From an uncultured Flavobacteriia bacterium (GTDB taxonomy: Bacteria; Bacteroidota; Bacteroidia; Flavobacteriales; Flavobacteriaceae), in assembly GCA_946482495.1 (NCBI GenBank), contig CAMLRV010000013.1:1-22837 (forward strand): a stretch of 22,837 bases of DNA, in the 5' to 3' direction. Position 1 is the stretch's first letter, and each line of letters begins with the position of its first letter. Under the pieces are notes generated by a model. The model worked only from the letters and a program-made list of their open reading frames with translations. It did not search any database and was not told the origin of the DNA. Below are positions 1 through 7,146 of this stretch, piece after piece. The translations under genes and the position numbers were made by a program.

Positions 1-1
1 T

Positions 2-277
2 TGGCTAATTAATACAGCCCGTGGAAAATGTTTGGTTACAGATGATTTGGTTCATGCGATGGAATCTGGAAAAATTTTAGGCGCTGGTTTAGACGTGTTG
101 GAATATGAAAAATTATCTTTTGAAACCTTATTCGAAGGTAAAAAACCAGAAGCATTTGAATATTTACTACAAGCTAATAATGTTGTATTAACACCTCATA
201 TTGCAGGTTGGACTTTTGAGAGCAAAGAAAAATTAGCGCAAGTAATTGTAAATAAAATTGTTAAGTTGTATTTGTAA
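2..277 (+). CDS. D-isomer-specific 2-hydroxyacid dehydrogenase, C-terminal fragment
   Basis: The reading frame is open to the left edge, so this is the last 91 codons of a longer gene (the family is normally 310-330 residues). The visible part begins WLINTARG, the conserved strand after the NAD-binding Rossmann fold, followed by GAGLDVLE, which carries the family's conserved Glu, and TPHIAGWT, which carries the catalytic His. These three blocks in this order identify the SerA/LdhA-like family of NAD-dependent 2-hydroxyacid dehydrogenases. They do not separate phosphoglycerate, lactate, glyoxylate or other substrates. An internal TTG at 32 is not the true start, because coding similarity continues upstream of it. 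Cytoplasmic. The family call is secure and the substrate is unknown. Confidence 0.9.
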   Translation, partial: WLINTARGKCLVTDDLVHAMESGKILGAGLDVLEYEKLSFETLFEGKKPEAFEYLLQANNVVLTPHIAGWTFESKEKLAQVIVNKIVKLYL

Positions 278-289
278 CATAATTTTAAA

Positions 290-311
290 ATGAGCAACTA
301 ATGAGTAACTA
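290..311. repeat. 11-bp tandem direct duplication upstream of the DUF4234 gene
   Basis: Two adjacent copies of ATGAGYAACTA (290-300 and 301-311) differ by one base. They lie 15 bp before the start codon of the DUF4234 gene. No TAnnTTTG element is visible in this 48-bp gap. The role is unknown and may be nil. Confidence 0.5.
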
Positions 312-325
312 AAAACAACAAAATT

Positions 326-709
326 ATGAATGAAGTTACTAATCAAGAACATTGGAATAAGGATAAACCAAATATTCCAATTTTTAAAGTGGATCCAATT
401 GAGGTTCTAATCTTTGGATTTTTAACCTGTGGATTGTATCTAATTTACTGGAATGTTAAAGCTGCAGAAGTTATTAATGCTGCAAATGGTAAGGAAGTAA
501 TTTCGCCAACAGTAGCCTTAATTACTGGGTGTTGTGGATTGAACTTGTTTTTTTATTGGTTAGTTGGTAGAGATGGTTTGCCAAAAGTATACGAATTAAC
601 AGGTCAGCCTCAAAAAGATGATTCGGTATTATTGTTAATTTTAGGATTTTTCTTTCCTATGATTGCTGCGATGATTGTTCAATCGGAACTAAATAAATTA
701 TACAATTAA
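326..709 (+). CDS. DUF4234-like small membrane protein
   Basis: 127 residues. After a hydrophilic 28-residue N terminus come three hydrophobic segments, at about residues 29-47, 63-80 and 99-116. The first contains the signature FLTCGLYLIYWNVKAAEVIN, which matches the DUF4234 pattern (Gly-x-Tyr-x-x-Tyr-Trp followed by an amphipathic stretch). No catalytic residues are visible and the function of the family is not known to me. It is followed at once by the DUF2752 gene, and the two small membrane proteins are probably co-transcribed. No signal peptide is needed, since the first membrane segment would act as anchor. Confidence 0.75.
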   Translation: MNEVTNQEHWNKDKPNIPIFKVDPIEVLIFGFLTCGLYLIYWNVKAAEVINAANGKEVISPTVALITGCCGLNLFFYWLVGRDGLPKVYELTGQPQKDDSVLLLILGFFFPMIAAMIVQSELNKLYN

Positions 710-755
710 TAAATTTATTCAATATAGAATTATAGGAATAATTAGTGCGTTACTC

Positions 756-1145
756 GTGCTAGTTATTCCTTTTTTTATTCACTTAACTCATCATGGGAAT
801 TTAGAAAGTGAACAGTCATTTTGCCCGTTTAAAATGCTAACTGGTTTTCCTTGTCCGGGTTGTGGAATCACAAAATCTTTGGTGTACGTGTATGAAGGTG
901 ATTTGCTAAAAAGTATTTCTTTTCACTTATTCGGACCTTTTGTTTTAGTTTTAGCGTTTTACTTTTTAATCAAATTAAGCTTAGAATTATATTACAATAA
1001 ACCAGTTTTTGAAAAGGTATTTAACAAAAGAAAGTGGACTTATATTTTTGTTGCACTCTTAATTATGTATCATTCTGTTAGACTTGTTTTGTTTGTAAAG
1101 AATAATTCTTGGGATGAAATTTGTAAAGAATCTATTTGGAAATAA
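756..1145 (+). CDS. DUF2752 family membrane protein
   Basis: The DUF2752 hallmark is present: Cys-Pro-Phe, then GFPCPGCGITKS, with the Cys-Pro-x-Cys-Gly cluster at the start of a membrane helix. Further hydrophobic segments follow near the middle and end. The function is unknown; the cysteine cluster might bind a metal or a cofactor, but that is inference. The start is uncertain. GTG at 756 is the only standard codon, yet it cuts into a hydrophobic helix. The frame stays open upstream to 693 and would encode NKFIQYRIIGIISALLVLV, a complete first helix, but holds no ATG, GTG or TTG. A non-standard ATT at 705, overlapping the stop of the DUF4234 gene, is an attractive alternative. Confidence 0.75.
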   Translation: MLVIPFFIHLTHHGNLESEQSFCPFKMLTGFPCPGCGITKSLVYVYEGDLLKSISFHLFGPFVLVLAFYFLIKLSLELYYNKPVFEKVFNKRKWTYIFVALLIMYHSVRLVLFVKNNSWDEICKESIWK

Positions 1146-1200
1146 GTCAAAATAGTCAAGTCAAAATAGCCAAGTAAAAAGCAAAAAGAAACAAGTAAAA
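1144..1200. repeat. Degenerate AAGTCAAAATAGYC tandem repeat
   Basis: Two 14-bp units, 1144-1157 and 1158-1171, differ by one base. They are followed by decayed CAAGTAAAAA-type units to about 1200. The tract fills the gap between the convergent DUF2752 and acyltransferase genes. A similar AGCCAAGTAAAAA string recurs near 3986-4012. No hairpin followed by a T-run is visible here, so the tract does not look like a classical terminator. Confidence 0.6.
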
Positions 1201-1218
1201 AAGAGTCCGAAATAAGAT

Positions 1219-3021
1219 TTACCCTTTGTGTTTTCTTTCCAATTCAGCTTGAAATTCTTCCATAACTGGCTTTACAGTACTTTCAGGAATATCCGAAATT
1301 TTAATATACATCAATCCATCAATTGCATTGTTGAACATTGGATCCACATTAAAAGCGACCACTCTTGCGTTTTGCTTGATATATTTTTTAATTAAAACAG
1401 GTAAACGTAATGTTCCTGGTTCAATTTCATCAATAATTTTATCGAATTTATTTAGATCGGCTTCTGCTTCATTAAATACAAAATCTTTGTCGGCATCCTT
1501 CAATTTAACTTTGTATTCTTGTTTCGGTTTGATGTATTGTGCAACATACGGATCATAATAATTTGATTTCATGAATTCAATCATTAACGATTTTGAAAAT
1601 TCTGAAAATTGATTACTAATACTTACACCACCAATTAAGTATTTGTGTTCAGGATAATGTAAAGTTGTATGTACAATTCCTTTCCATAATAAGAATAATG
1701 GCATAGGTTTTTGTTGGTATTCTGAAATAATAAACGCACGACCCATTTCAATAGATTGGTACATCATATCGTTTAATTCGGGTTCAAATTTGAACAATTC
1801 ATTCAAATAAAAACCTTCTAAACCATATCTTGGGAATATTTTAGAACCAAATCCCATTCTGTAAGCTCCAGCAATCATTTGTGCATCATCATCCCATAAA
1901 AACATATGGTGATAATATTGATCGTATTTATCTAAATCAATTGCTTCATTAGTTCCTTCGCCAACTTCTCTGAAAGTGATTTCACGCAAACGTCCAATTT
2001 CATGCAAAATATTCGGAATTTTTTCAGCTGTAACTAAAAAGACCCTGTAATTTTTACTTTGTAATAATTGATAATCGCCTTCTTTTAAGAATTTAATTTC
2101 TTCCAGAATTTGATCATGATTGGCAGGTTTTACAATTTGTTTTGCTTCTTTAGGGCTGGTGAATTTTGGAAATGCTAATCTAAAGTTTTCTTCTTCTTTG
2201 GCTTCAAAAGATTTAGAAAGCATGTATGTTTTCTTTCTCAAAAATTCTCCAAATTCTGGAATTGATTGATGTTCGTCTAATTCTGGAACTGAAATTGGTT
2301 TGCCAATACGAACTTTAATTACACGGTGTTTTTGTGTTAATAATTCACTCGGTAATTTTGCTGTTCGTAAAGTGTCATTTAGTTTAGATAAACGATAAAA
2401 TAATTTGCTGTTTTGTGCATGAAAATAAATTGGCACCACAGGAACTTTAGCTTTTTTAATAATTTTTAAAGCACCTTCTTCCCAAGGTTTGTCTACAATT
2501 AATTTTCCATCTTTATAAGTAGAAACTTCTCCAGCAGGAAACATCCCTAATGGTTTTCCATCACTTAAATGACGTAACGTTTCTTTAATTCCAATTACAC
2601 TCGATTTTGCGTCTTTATGATTTTCAAACGGATTAACCGGCATGATATACGGTTTCATCGGTTCGATTCGATGTAATAAAAAGTTGGCAATGATTTTGAA
2701 ATTTGGTTCGCGTTCTAACATTAATTTCAATAATAAAATACCATCAATTCCACCTAAAGGATGATTGGATATCGTAATATAAGCGCCGTCTTTTGGTAAA
2801 CGTTTTAAATCTTCTTCTGGAATTTCAAATTTAATTTGAAACTCATCTAAAATCGCATTTAAAAATTCTAAATCGCTTAAATGTTTATTTCGATTATAGA
2901 TTTTATTAAGTGTAGAAATTTTAAGCACTTTCATGAGTAACCACCCAGAAAAAGTTCCAAAAATACCGTATTTGTCCGTGTTTATTGCTTTTGCTACTTC
3001 TTTTGCAGTAACTAATCCCAT
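1219..3021 (-). CDS. olsF: OlsF-like bifunctional acyltransferase (ornithine/glycine aminolipid synthesis)
   Basis: 600 residues in two modules. The N-terminal module (about residues 75-270) is a PlsC/OlsA-type O-acyltransferase: it has SNHPLGGIDG with His87 and Asp93, and FPAGEVS at 161-167, the block equivalent to FPEGTRS. The C-terminal module (about 325-500) is an OlsB/GNAT-like N-acyltransferase, recognisable from GRLREITFREVGEG, FLWDDD, IAGAYRMG and SIEMGRAFI. Known OlsF enzymes carry exactly this fusion and make a phosphorus-free aminolipid in two steps: N-acylation of an amino acid by the C-terminal half, then O-acylation by the N-terminal half. Whether the amino acid here is ornithine or glycine (both occur in Bacteroidota) cannot be told. 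It acts at the inner leaflet of the cytoplasmic membrane. It is convergent with the DUF2752 gene and divergent from xth. Confidence 0.8.
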   Translation of the reverse strand: MGLVTAKEVAKAINTDKYGIFGTFSGWLLMKVLKISTLNKIYNRNKHLSDLEFLNAILDEFQIKFEIPEEDLKRLPKDGAYITISNHPLGGIDGILLLKLMLEREPNFKIIANFLLHRIEPMKPYIMPVNPFENHKDAKSSVIGIKETLRHLSDGKPLGMFPAGEVSTYKDGKLIVDKPWEEGALKIIKKAKVPVVPIYFHAQNSKLFYRLSKLNDTLRTAKLPSELLTQKHRVIKVRIGKPISVPELDEHQSIPEFGEFLRKKTYMLSKSFEAKEEENFRLAFPKFTSPKEAKQIVKPANHDQILEEIKFLKEGDYQLLQSKNYRVFLVTAEKIPNILHEIGRLREITFREVGEGTNEAIDLDKYDQYYHHMFLWDDDAQMIAGAYRMGFGSKIFPRYGLEGFYLNELFKFEPELNDMMYQSIEMGRAFIISEYQQKPMPLFLLWKGIVHTTLHYPEHKYLIGGVSISNQFSEFSKSLMIEFMKSNYYDPYVAQYIKPKQEYKVKLKDADKDFVFNEAEADLNKFDKIIDEIEPGTLRLPVLIKKYIKQNARVVAFNVDPMFNNAIDGLMYIKISDIPESTVKPVMEEFQAELERKHKG

Positions 3022-3044
3022 TTATTTGAATTTTGAGCGAGTAA

Positions 3045-3081
3045 CAAAGATAACAATTCTAATGAGTTTTTTGGCATCAAA
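3045..3081 (-). promoter_or_regulatory. Putative promoter of olsF
   Basis: On the minus strand TATCTTTG (3045-3052) matches the Bacteroidota -7 consensus TAnnTTTG exactly and lies 23 bp before the ATG. A TTTG at 3078-3081 could be the -33 element, but its spacing of 25 bp is slightly longer than usual. The predicted leader is short, under 20 nt. Confidence 0.5.
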
Positions 3082-3175
3082 ATCGTACAATTACGAACAA
3101 TTTAAAAATAAATATAGTTTACTAAAAAATTTATAAAATACTTGTTAGATAAGACATTTTATTCAAAACTTTTGT

Positions 3176-3183
3176 TATTTTTG
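3176..3183 (+). promoter_or_regulatory. Putative -7 promoter element of xth
   Basis: TATTTTTG matches TAnnTTTG and lies 18 bp before the ATG at 3202. No convincing -33 TTG is found at 17-23 bp upstream. Its position supports the ATG at 3202 over an in-frame TTG at 3142, because transcription would begin downstream of that TTG. Confidence 0.4.
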
Positions 3184-3201
3184 AGAAATAGAAAAAGAAA
3201 A

Positions 3202-3966
3202 ATGAAGATAATCTCATATAACGTAAACGGTATTAGAGCGGCAATCACGAAAGGATTTATTGAATGGTTACAAAGTGCAAGTCCAGATGTAATTTGTTTA
3301 CAAGAAATTAAGGCAACTGAAGATCAAATTCCAAAAGAAGAAATTGCAGCAGCAGGTTATCCGTACCAATATTATTTTTCAGCTCAGAAAAAAGGATATA
3401 GTGGTGTGGCTATTTTATGTAAAACGGAACCTAAAAACGTAGTTTTTGGAACAGGTTTGGAATCTATGGATTTTGAAGGTAGAAATTTGCGTGTAGATTA
3501 TGATGGGCTTTCTGTAATGAGTATGTATTTGCCATCCGGAACCAATAATGATAGGTTAGGATACAAGTTTAAATATATGGATGATATTCAGGAATATATT
3601 GTTAACTTAAGAAACGAACTTCCACATTTAGTAGTTTGTGGCGATTATAATATTTGTCACGAAGCGATTGACATTCACAATCCAAAAGGCAATGAAAAAA
3701 CGTCGGGGTTTTTACCTGAAGAACGTGCTTGGTTAGATGGTTTTATGAAAACTGGGATGATTGATTCGTTCCGACATTTGAATAAAGAACCACATCATTA
3801 CAGTTGGTGGAGCTATAGAGCCAATGCTAGAAATAATAATAAAGGTTGGAGAATTGATTATTGTCTGACCACAGAACCTTTAAAAGAAAAAATCAAAAGG
3901 GCATTAATTTTACCAGAAGCGAAACATTCAGACCATTGTCCGATTTTTGTAGAAATTGAACACTAG
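3202..3966 (+). CDS. xth: Exodeoxyribonuclease III (AP endonuclease, ExoA/Xth family)
   Basis: 254 residues from the ATG at 3202, the usual length of the family. It repairs abasic sites and removes 3' blocking groups in DNA during base-excision repair in the cytoplasm. The diagnostic blocks of the endonuclease/exonuclease/phosphatase fold are in order: MKIISYNVNGIRA; LQE with metal-binding Glu35; YLPSG; CGDYN with the Asp/Asn pair; a WWSYR segment; WRIDYCL; and SDHCP with the catalytic Asp-His pair. A TTG at 3142 would add 20 residues rich in Lys and Leu that the family lacks, so I reject it. It appears monocistronic, divergent from olsF and followed by a repeat-bearing gap. Confidence 0.95.
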   Translation: MKIISYNVNGIRAAITKGFIEWLQSASPDVICLQEIKATEDQIPKEEIAAAGYPYQYYFSAQKKGYSGVAILCKTEPKNVVFGTGLESMDFEGRNLRVDYDGLSVMSMYLPSGTNNDRLGYKFKYMDDIQEYIVNLRNELPHLVVCGDYNICHEAIDIHNPKGNEKTSGFLPEERAWLDGFMKTGMIDSFRHLNKEPHHYSWWSYRANARNNNKGWRIDYCLTTEPLKEKIKRALILPEAKHSDHCPIFVEIEH

Positions 3967-3982
3967 AAGAACTAGGCTGAAA

Positions 3983-4014
3983 GAACCAAGTAAAAAGAGC
4001 CAAGTAAAAATAAA
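3983..4014. repeat. AGAACCAAGTAAAAA-type tandem repeat
   Basis: Units resembling GAACCAAGTAAAAA and GAGCCAAGTAAAAA follow one another directly after xth. They share the core CCAAGTAAAAA with the tract at about 1170-1180. Together with that tract they suggest a short A-rich intergenic repeat family of this genome. Confidence 0.5.
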
Positions 4015-4015
4015 A

Positions 4016-4038
4016 GTGACTTCGAGAACTTCAGTCAC
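4016..4038. repeat. Short palindromic intergenic repeat (GTGACT/AGTCAC arms)
   Basis: GTGACT at 4016-4021 and AGTCAC at 4033-4038 form a perfect 6-bp stem around an 11-nt loop. The minus-strand reading CTGAAGTTCTCGAAGT aligns with the core of the repeats that bracket the GIY-YIG gene (13 of 17 positions). No T-run follows on the plus strand, so it is not a standard terminator for xth. On the minus strand a T-rich tract does follow, but no minus gene ends there. I call it a divergent member of the repeat family. Confidence 0.5.
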
Positions 4039-4110
4039 CGAAAATAAAATAAAATTTGAACCAACTAAATAAAAAAAATAAACGTCTATTTAAAAAACAA
4101 AACTAATATA

Positions 4111-5076
4111 ATGATAAGAAAAGTAGGATTAGCCGTAGTAGTTTTAGCCATGACAACTTCATGTGTTTCTAAAAAAATCTATCAAGATTTAGAAAATAAA
4201 TTTGCAGATCTTAAAAAAGAGCGCAATACATTAGCCGACGAAAATGAAGGTTTAAAAGCAGAAAATGGAACGTTAAAAACAGATTTAGATAAGTATAAAT
4301 CGGAATCGGAAAAATTAAAAGCAGAACGCGATAAATTAGCAGCAGATTATGCAGCAACTAAAAAGAGCTTGGATAATTTAAAAGCTTCTTATGCTGCATT
4401 AGAAAAAGATAGTAATGATGCATTAGATGCGAATATTGCTAAAAACCGTCAATTGTTAGCAGAACTAGAAGCGAAACAAAAAGAAATGGCTGCAGAACAA
4501 GACAAGTTAAATAAATTGAAAGCCGATTTATTAAAATCTTCTACTCGTTTAGCAGAATTAGAAAAAATTATGGCTGACAAAGAAGCTGCAATGAAAAAAT
4601 TAAAAGAAACTTTATCTAAATCGTTAAAAGCGTTTGAAGGAAAAGGTTTAACTGTAACTGAAAAAGATGGTAAAGTTTATGTTTCGATGGAAAATAAATT
4701 ATTATTCAATTCTGGAAGTTATTCTGTAAATGATGAAGGTAAAAAAGCAGTAGATTTAGTTGGTAAAGTTTTAGGTGATAATCCAGATTTATCAGTATTA
4801 ATTGAAGGACATACAGATAATGATAAAATCATGGGAACTTTAACTGGAGGAATTGAAAATAACTGGGATTTGTCTACAAAACGAGCTACAGCCATTGTAA
4901 ATATTTTAACGGCTAATCCGAAAGTAAATAAATCGAATTTAACTGCAGCAGGAAGAGGTGAATTTGCACCATTATTAAGCAATGACTCAGCTGAAGGAAA
5001 AGCGAAAAACCGTAGAATTGAAATTATTTTAACACCAAAATTAGATGAATTATCTAAGTTGTTAAACGAAATGTAA
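4111..5076 (+). CDS. OmpA-family peptidoglycan-binding lipoprotein with coiled coil
   Basis: 321 residues. The N terminus MIRKVGLAVVVLAMTTSC is a lipoprotein signal with the lipidation Cys at 18. Residues about 25-185 are an almost pure Lys/Glu/Leu/Ala heptad coiled coil. The C-terminal 130 residues are an OmpA domain: LLFNSGSYSVNDEG, IEGHTDND, the NNWDLSTKRA block with the Asp and Arg that hold diaminopimelate, AAGRGEF and NRRIEI. The picture is an outer-membrane-anchored protein whose rod spans the periplasm and whose end grips peptidoglycan. It is probably monocistronic, as a large hairpin element follows 19 bp after the stop. I see no exact TAnnTTTG upstream, only a version with a 3-bp spacer near 4050. 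Confidence 0.9.
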   Translation: MIRKVGLAVVVLAMTTSCVSKKIYQDLENKFADLKKERNTLADENEGLKAENGTLKTDLDKYKSESEKLKAERDKLAADYAATKKSLDNLKASYAALEKDSNDALDANIAKNRQLLAELEAKQKEMAAEQDKLNKLKADLLKSSTRLAELEKIMADKEAAMKKLKETLSKSLKAFEGKGLTVTEKDGKVYVSMENKLLFNSGSYSVNDEGKKAVDLVGKVLGDNPDLSVLIEGHTDNDKIMGTLTGGIENNWDLSTKRATAIVNILTANPKVNKSNLTAAGRGEFAPLLSNDSAEGKAKNRRIEIILTPKLDELSKLLNEM

Positions 5077-5095
5077 GATTCTAACTTTATAAATT

Positions 5096-5188
5096 AAGTT
5101 GCCTTTAAAGAACCATTCTGTCAATCTGAATTTAATTCAGATTCTGAGACGAGTTCAGAATGACAGAATGGTTCTTTTTAGGCAACTT
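5096..5188 (+). terminator. Large composite hairpin: REP-like element and probable terminator
   Basis: Arms of 28 bp (5096-5123 and 5161-5188) pair with only two mismatches. Between them lie two further hairpins: AATCTGAAT/ATTCAGATT (9 bp, 3-nt loop, 5123-5143) and TTCTGA/TCAGAA (5142-5160). The RNA can therefore fold into a three-way junction. The right arm carries TTCTTTTT (5172-5179), a U-run suited to ending the OmpA transcript. The part 5142-5165 read on the minus strand (TGTCATTCTGAACTCGTC) resembles the palindromic repeats around the GIY-YIG gene. Confidence 0.65.
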
Positions 5189-5205
5189 TTTTAATTCTAC
5201 TAGTT

Positions 5206-5661
5206 ATGACAAAATTAGAAAAACAAATTCTCCAGTTAGAAAATCATATTTCTAACTCCGATAAATCCAACGAAAAAGTTTCTAATAGCACTATTGGTTG
5301 GCAAATTGATCATTGTTTGTTGGTCATTAATGGTGTAATTTCTCAATTGGAAATTTCTAATCCAACAGAATTTCAACCCAAATGGAATTTTAATAAATTT
5401 TATGTTTTTACAACCAGAAAAATTCCTCGCGGAAAAATTAGAGCGCCAAAAGTAGTAACGCCTGCCTCACTTGCAACGAATGAAGAATTACTTTCGAAAA
5501 TTGAATTAGCGAAAACTAATATTTTAAAATTTTCAACTTTATCAAAAAACGCCTTTTTTACGCATCCGTTTTTAAAGGATTTGAATGTGAAACAAACTGA
5601 GAAATTTTTAGAAATTCATACGCATCACCATTTGAAAATTATTGAAGATATTTTAAGATAA
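5206..5661 (+). CDS. DUF1569 protein (DinB-like four-helix fold)
   Basis: 151 residues. It matches the DUF1569 pattern: IGWQIDHCLLVIN with a conserved His in the second helix, a central RKIPRGKIRAPK segment, and a C-terminal FFTHPFLKDLN followed by EIHTHHHLKIIEDIL. The histidines fit the three-His metal site of the DinB/YfiT-like superfamily, to which DUF1569 is related. The biochemical role is unknown; some members of the superfamily are thiol transferases. It is cytoplasmic with no signal peptide. It lies 44 bp before the aldo/keto reductase on the same strand, but a -7 element in the gap suggests that the next gene has its own promoter. Confidence 0.8.
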   Translation: MTKLEKQILQLENHISNSDKSNEKVSNSTIGWQIDHCLLVINGVISQLEISNPTEFQPKWNFNKFYVFTTRKIPRGKIRAPKVVTPASLATNEELLSKIELAKTNILKFSTLSKNAFFTHPFLKDLNVKQTEKFLEIHTHHHLKIIEDILR

Positions 5662-5678
5662 ATAACTTGACATCTTAG

Positions 5679-5686
5679 TATCTTTG
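5679..5686 (+). promoter_or_regulatory. Putative -7 promoter element of the aldo/keto reductase gene
   Basis: TATCTTTG matches TAnnTTTG exactly and lies 19 bp before the ATG at 5706. A TTG at 5667 is too close to serve as -33 element, so this is a half-match. Confidence 0.35.
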
Positions 5687-5705
5687 TGACTCAGAAACTC
5701 AAACA

Positions 5706-6743
5706 ATGAAATTCACAACGCTACCCAATACCAATTTAAAAGTAAGTAAAGCCTGTTTAGGAACCATGACCTTCGGAAATCAAAACACCGAAGCTGAAGC
5801 ACATTTTCAATTAGATTATGCCATTGAACGTGGTATTAATTTTATTGATACGGCAGAAATGTATCCAATTGGTGGGAACGAACATATTTTTGGAAGTACC
5901 GAACGTTTCATCGGAACTTGGTTAGCGAAAAACAAACACAAAAGAAATAATTTGGTTGTGGCTACTAAAATTGCTGGACCTAACAGAGGAATGAGTTACA
6001 TTCGACAACCACTTGATTTTTCTAAGAAAAGCATCACAGCAGCCGTTGAATTAAGTTTGAAAAATTTGCAAACTGATTATATCGATTTGTACCAAACACA
6101 TTGGCCAGAACGTGTAATGAATATGTTTCAGAAAAGAGGTTTGGAAAAAATTGATACCAATTGGCAAGACAATGTTTTTGAAGTGTTAACCGTTTTTGAT
6201 GGCTTAATTAAAGAAGGAAAAATTAAACATATCGGACTTTCAAATGAAAATCCGTGGGGTGTGATGAAGTTTTTAAACGAAAGTGAGAAACACAATTTGC
6301 CCCGAATTGCCACCATTCAAAATCCATTTTCATTATTAAATCGCCTATACGAAGTAGGGTTGTCTGAAATTGGTATGCGTGAAAATGTTGGACTTCTAGC
6401 TTATTCACCTTTAGGTTTCGGGTTTTTAACTGGAAAATATTTAAACGGTTATCCGGAAAATTCTCGAATGAAATTATTTCCAAATTTTGTTCGCTATACA
6501 AATGAAAACTGTTTTAAAGCCACAAAATTATATCAAGATTTAGCACATAGTTTAGGTTTAACGTTAACGGAAATGGCAATCGCTTTTGTAAACCATCAAG
6601 AGTTTGTTTCTTCGACTTTAATTGGTGCAACAACTATGGACCAATTGGAAGAAAACATCAATGCATTTGATGTAATGTTAACCGATGAGGTGTTACAAGA
6701 GATTAATAAAATTCAAGAAATGATTCCTAATCCGGCGCCATAA
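5706..6743 (+). CDS. Aldo/keto reductase, Tas-like
   Basis: 345 residues, the length of the long Tas/YghZ-type group. It is a cytoplasmic NADPH-dependent oxidoreductase that reduces aldehydes or ketones. The TIM-barrel catalytic tetrad is visible: Asp48 and Tyr53 in FIDTAEMYP, Lys88 in VVATKI and His132 in YQTHWPER. The NADPH-binding C-terminal part has LIGATTMDQLEENI. The strand-1 motif CLGTMTFGNQNTE is typical of Tas. The physiological substrate cannot be read from sequence. The stop is followed within 28 bp by the left repeat of the GIY-YIG cassette. Confidence 0.92.
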   Translation: MKFTTLPNTNLKVSKACLGTMTFGNQNTEAEAHFQLDYAIERGINFIDTAEMYPIGGNEHIFGSTERFIGTWLAKNKHKRNNLVVATKIAGPNRGMSYIRQPLDFSKKSITAAVELSLKNLQTDYIDLYQTHWPERVMNMFQKRGLEKIDTNWQDNVFEVLTVFDGLIKEGKIKHIGLSNENPWGVMKFLNESEKHNLPRIATIQNPFSLLNRLYEVGLSEIGMRENVGLLAYSPLGFGFLTGKYLNGYPENSRMKLFPNFVRYTNENCFKATKLYQDLAHSLGLTLTEMAIAFVNHQEFVSSTLIGATTMDQLEENINAFDVMLTDEVLQEINKIQEMIPNPAP

Positions 6744-6770
6744 TTTTTGATATTATTGTTTTACAACGAT

Positions 6771-6792
6771 TGTCACACTGAGCTTGTCGAAG
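6771..6792 (+). repeat. Palindromic repeat, copy 1 (left end of the GIY-YIG cassette)
   Basis: The core CACTGAG…TCGAAGTG can pair as CACT/AGTG with tandem G·A mismatches in the stem. It lies between the aldo/keto reductase stop and the GIY-YIG start. A near-perfect palindrome, TGCTTTTAAAAAGCA (6793-6807), abuts it on the inside. Sequences of the TTCGACAAGCTCAGTGTGACA type are familiar as dispersed intergenic repeats in bacterial genomes. Confidence 0.75.
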
Positions 6793-6816
6793 TGCTTTTA
6801 AAAAGCAATTAAAATT

Positions 6817-7146
6817 ATGAAATCATATTTTGTTTATATTTTAAAATGTTCAGATAGTAGTTATTATACTGGGGTTACAAATAATATTGAAAGAAGATTG
6901 TTTGAGCATAATGAAGGGATTGGCGAAGATTCATATACATCTAATAAGCGACCATTAGAATTAGTTTGGTTTGAAACTTTTAATGACATTGAAAACGCTA
7001 TTTCTGTCGAGAAAAAAATTAAAGGTTGGAGTAGGAGAAAAAAAGAAGCTTTAATTAATGATGATTGGGATAAGTTAATTGAATATTCTAAAAATTATAC
7101 TCAATTTGGTAATTTTATCAAGAGGTCTTCGACAGGCTCAGACTGA
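6817..7146 (+). CDS. GIY-YIG nuclease domain protein (UPF0213/YhbQ-like)
   Basis: 109 residues. The domain fills residues 1-85: VYI (6-8) and YTG (17-19) stand for the GIY and YIG strands, Arg26/Arg27 follow in NIERRL, His31 comes next, and Glu65 in ISVEKKIKGWSRRKK is the metal-binding glutamate. All catalytic positions are present, so it should be an active single-domain endonuclease or nickase. Family members of this size have no settled role. The last eight residues, KRSSTGSD, and the stop codon lie within the right-hand inverted repeat, so the C terminus is repeat-encoded. It is convergent with the sugar dehydrogenase gene. No TAnnTTTG was found upstream, so transcription may come from the aldo/keto reductase side or from the repeat. 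Confidence 0.9.
   Translation: MKSYFVYILKCSDSSYYTGVTNNIERRLFEHNEGIGEDSYTSNKRPLELVWFETFNDIENAISVEKKIKGWSRRKKEALINDDWDKLIEYSKNYTQFGNFIKRSSTGSD

Noticed and set aside
1144..1200. CRISPR array
   Set aside because: Units are 14 bp, directly adjacent, without unique spacers, and no cas genes are present.
3142..3201. TTG start extending xth by 20 residues
   Set aside because: The added Lys/Leu-rich stretch is foreign to the family, the ATG at 3202 gives the canonical MKIISYNVNG start, and a -7 promoter element lies between the two.
5667..5686. Sigma70-like TTGACA promoter before the aldo/keto reductase
   Set aside because: TTGACA at 5667 has no -10 box at 16-18 bp, and Bacteroidota promoters use TAnnTTTG; only the -7 element was kept.
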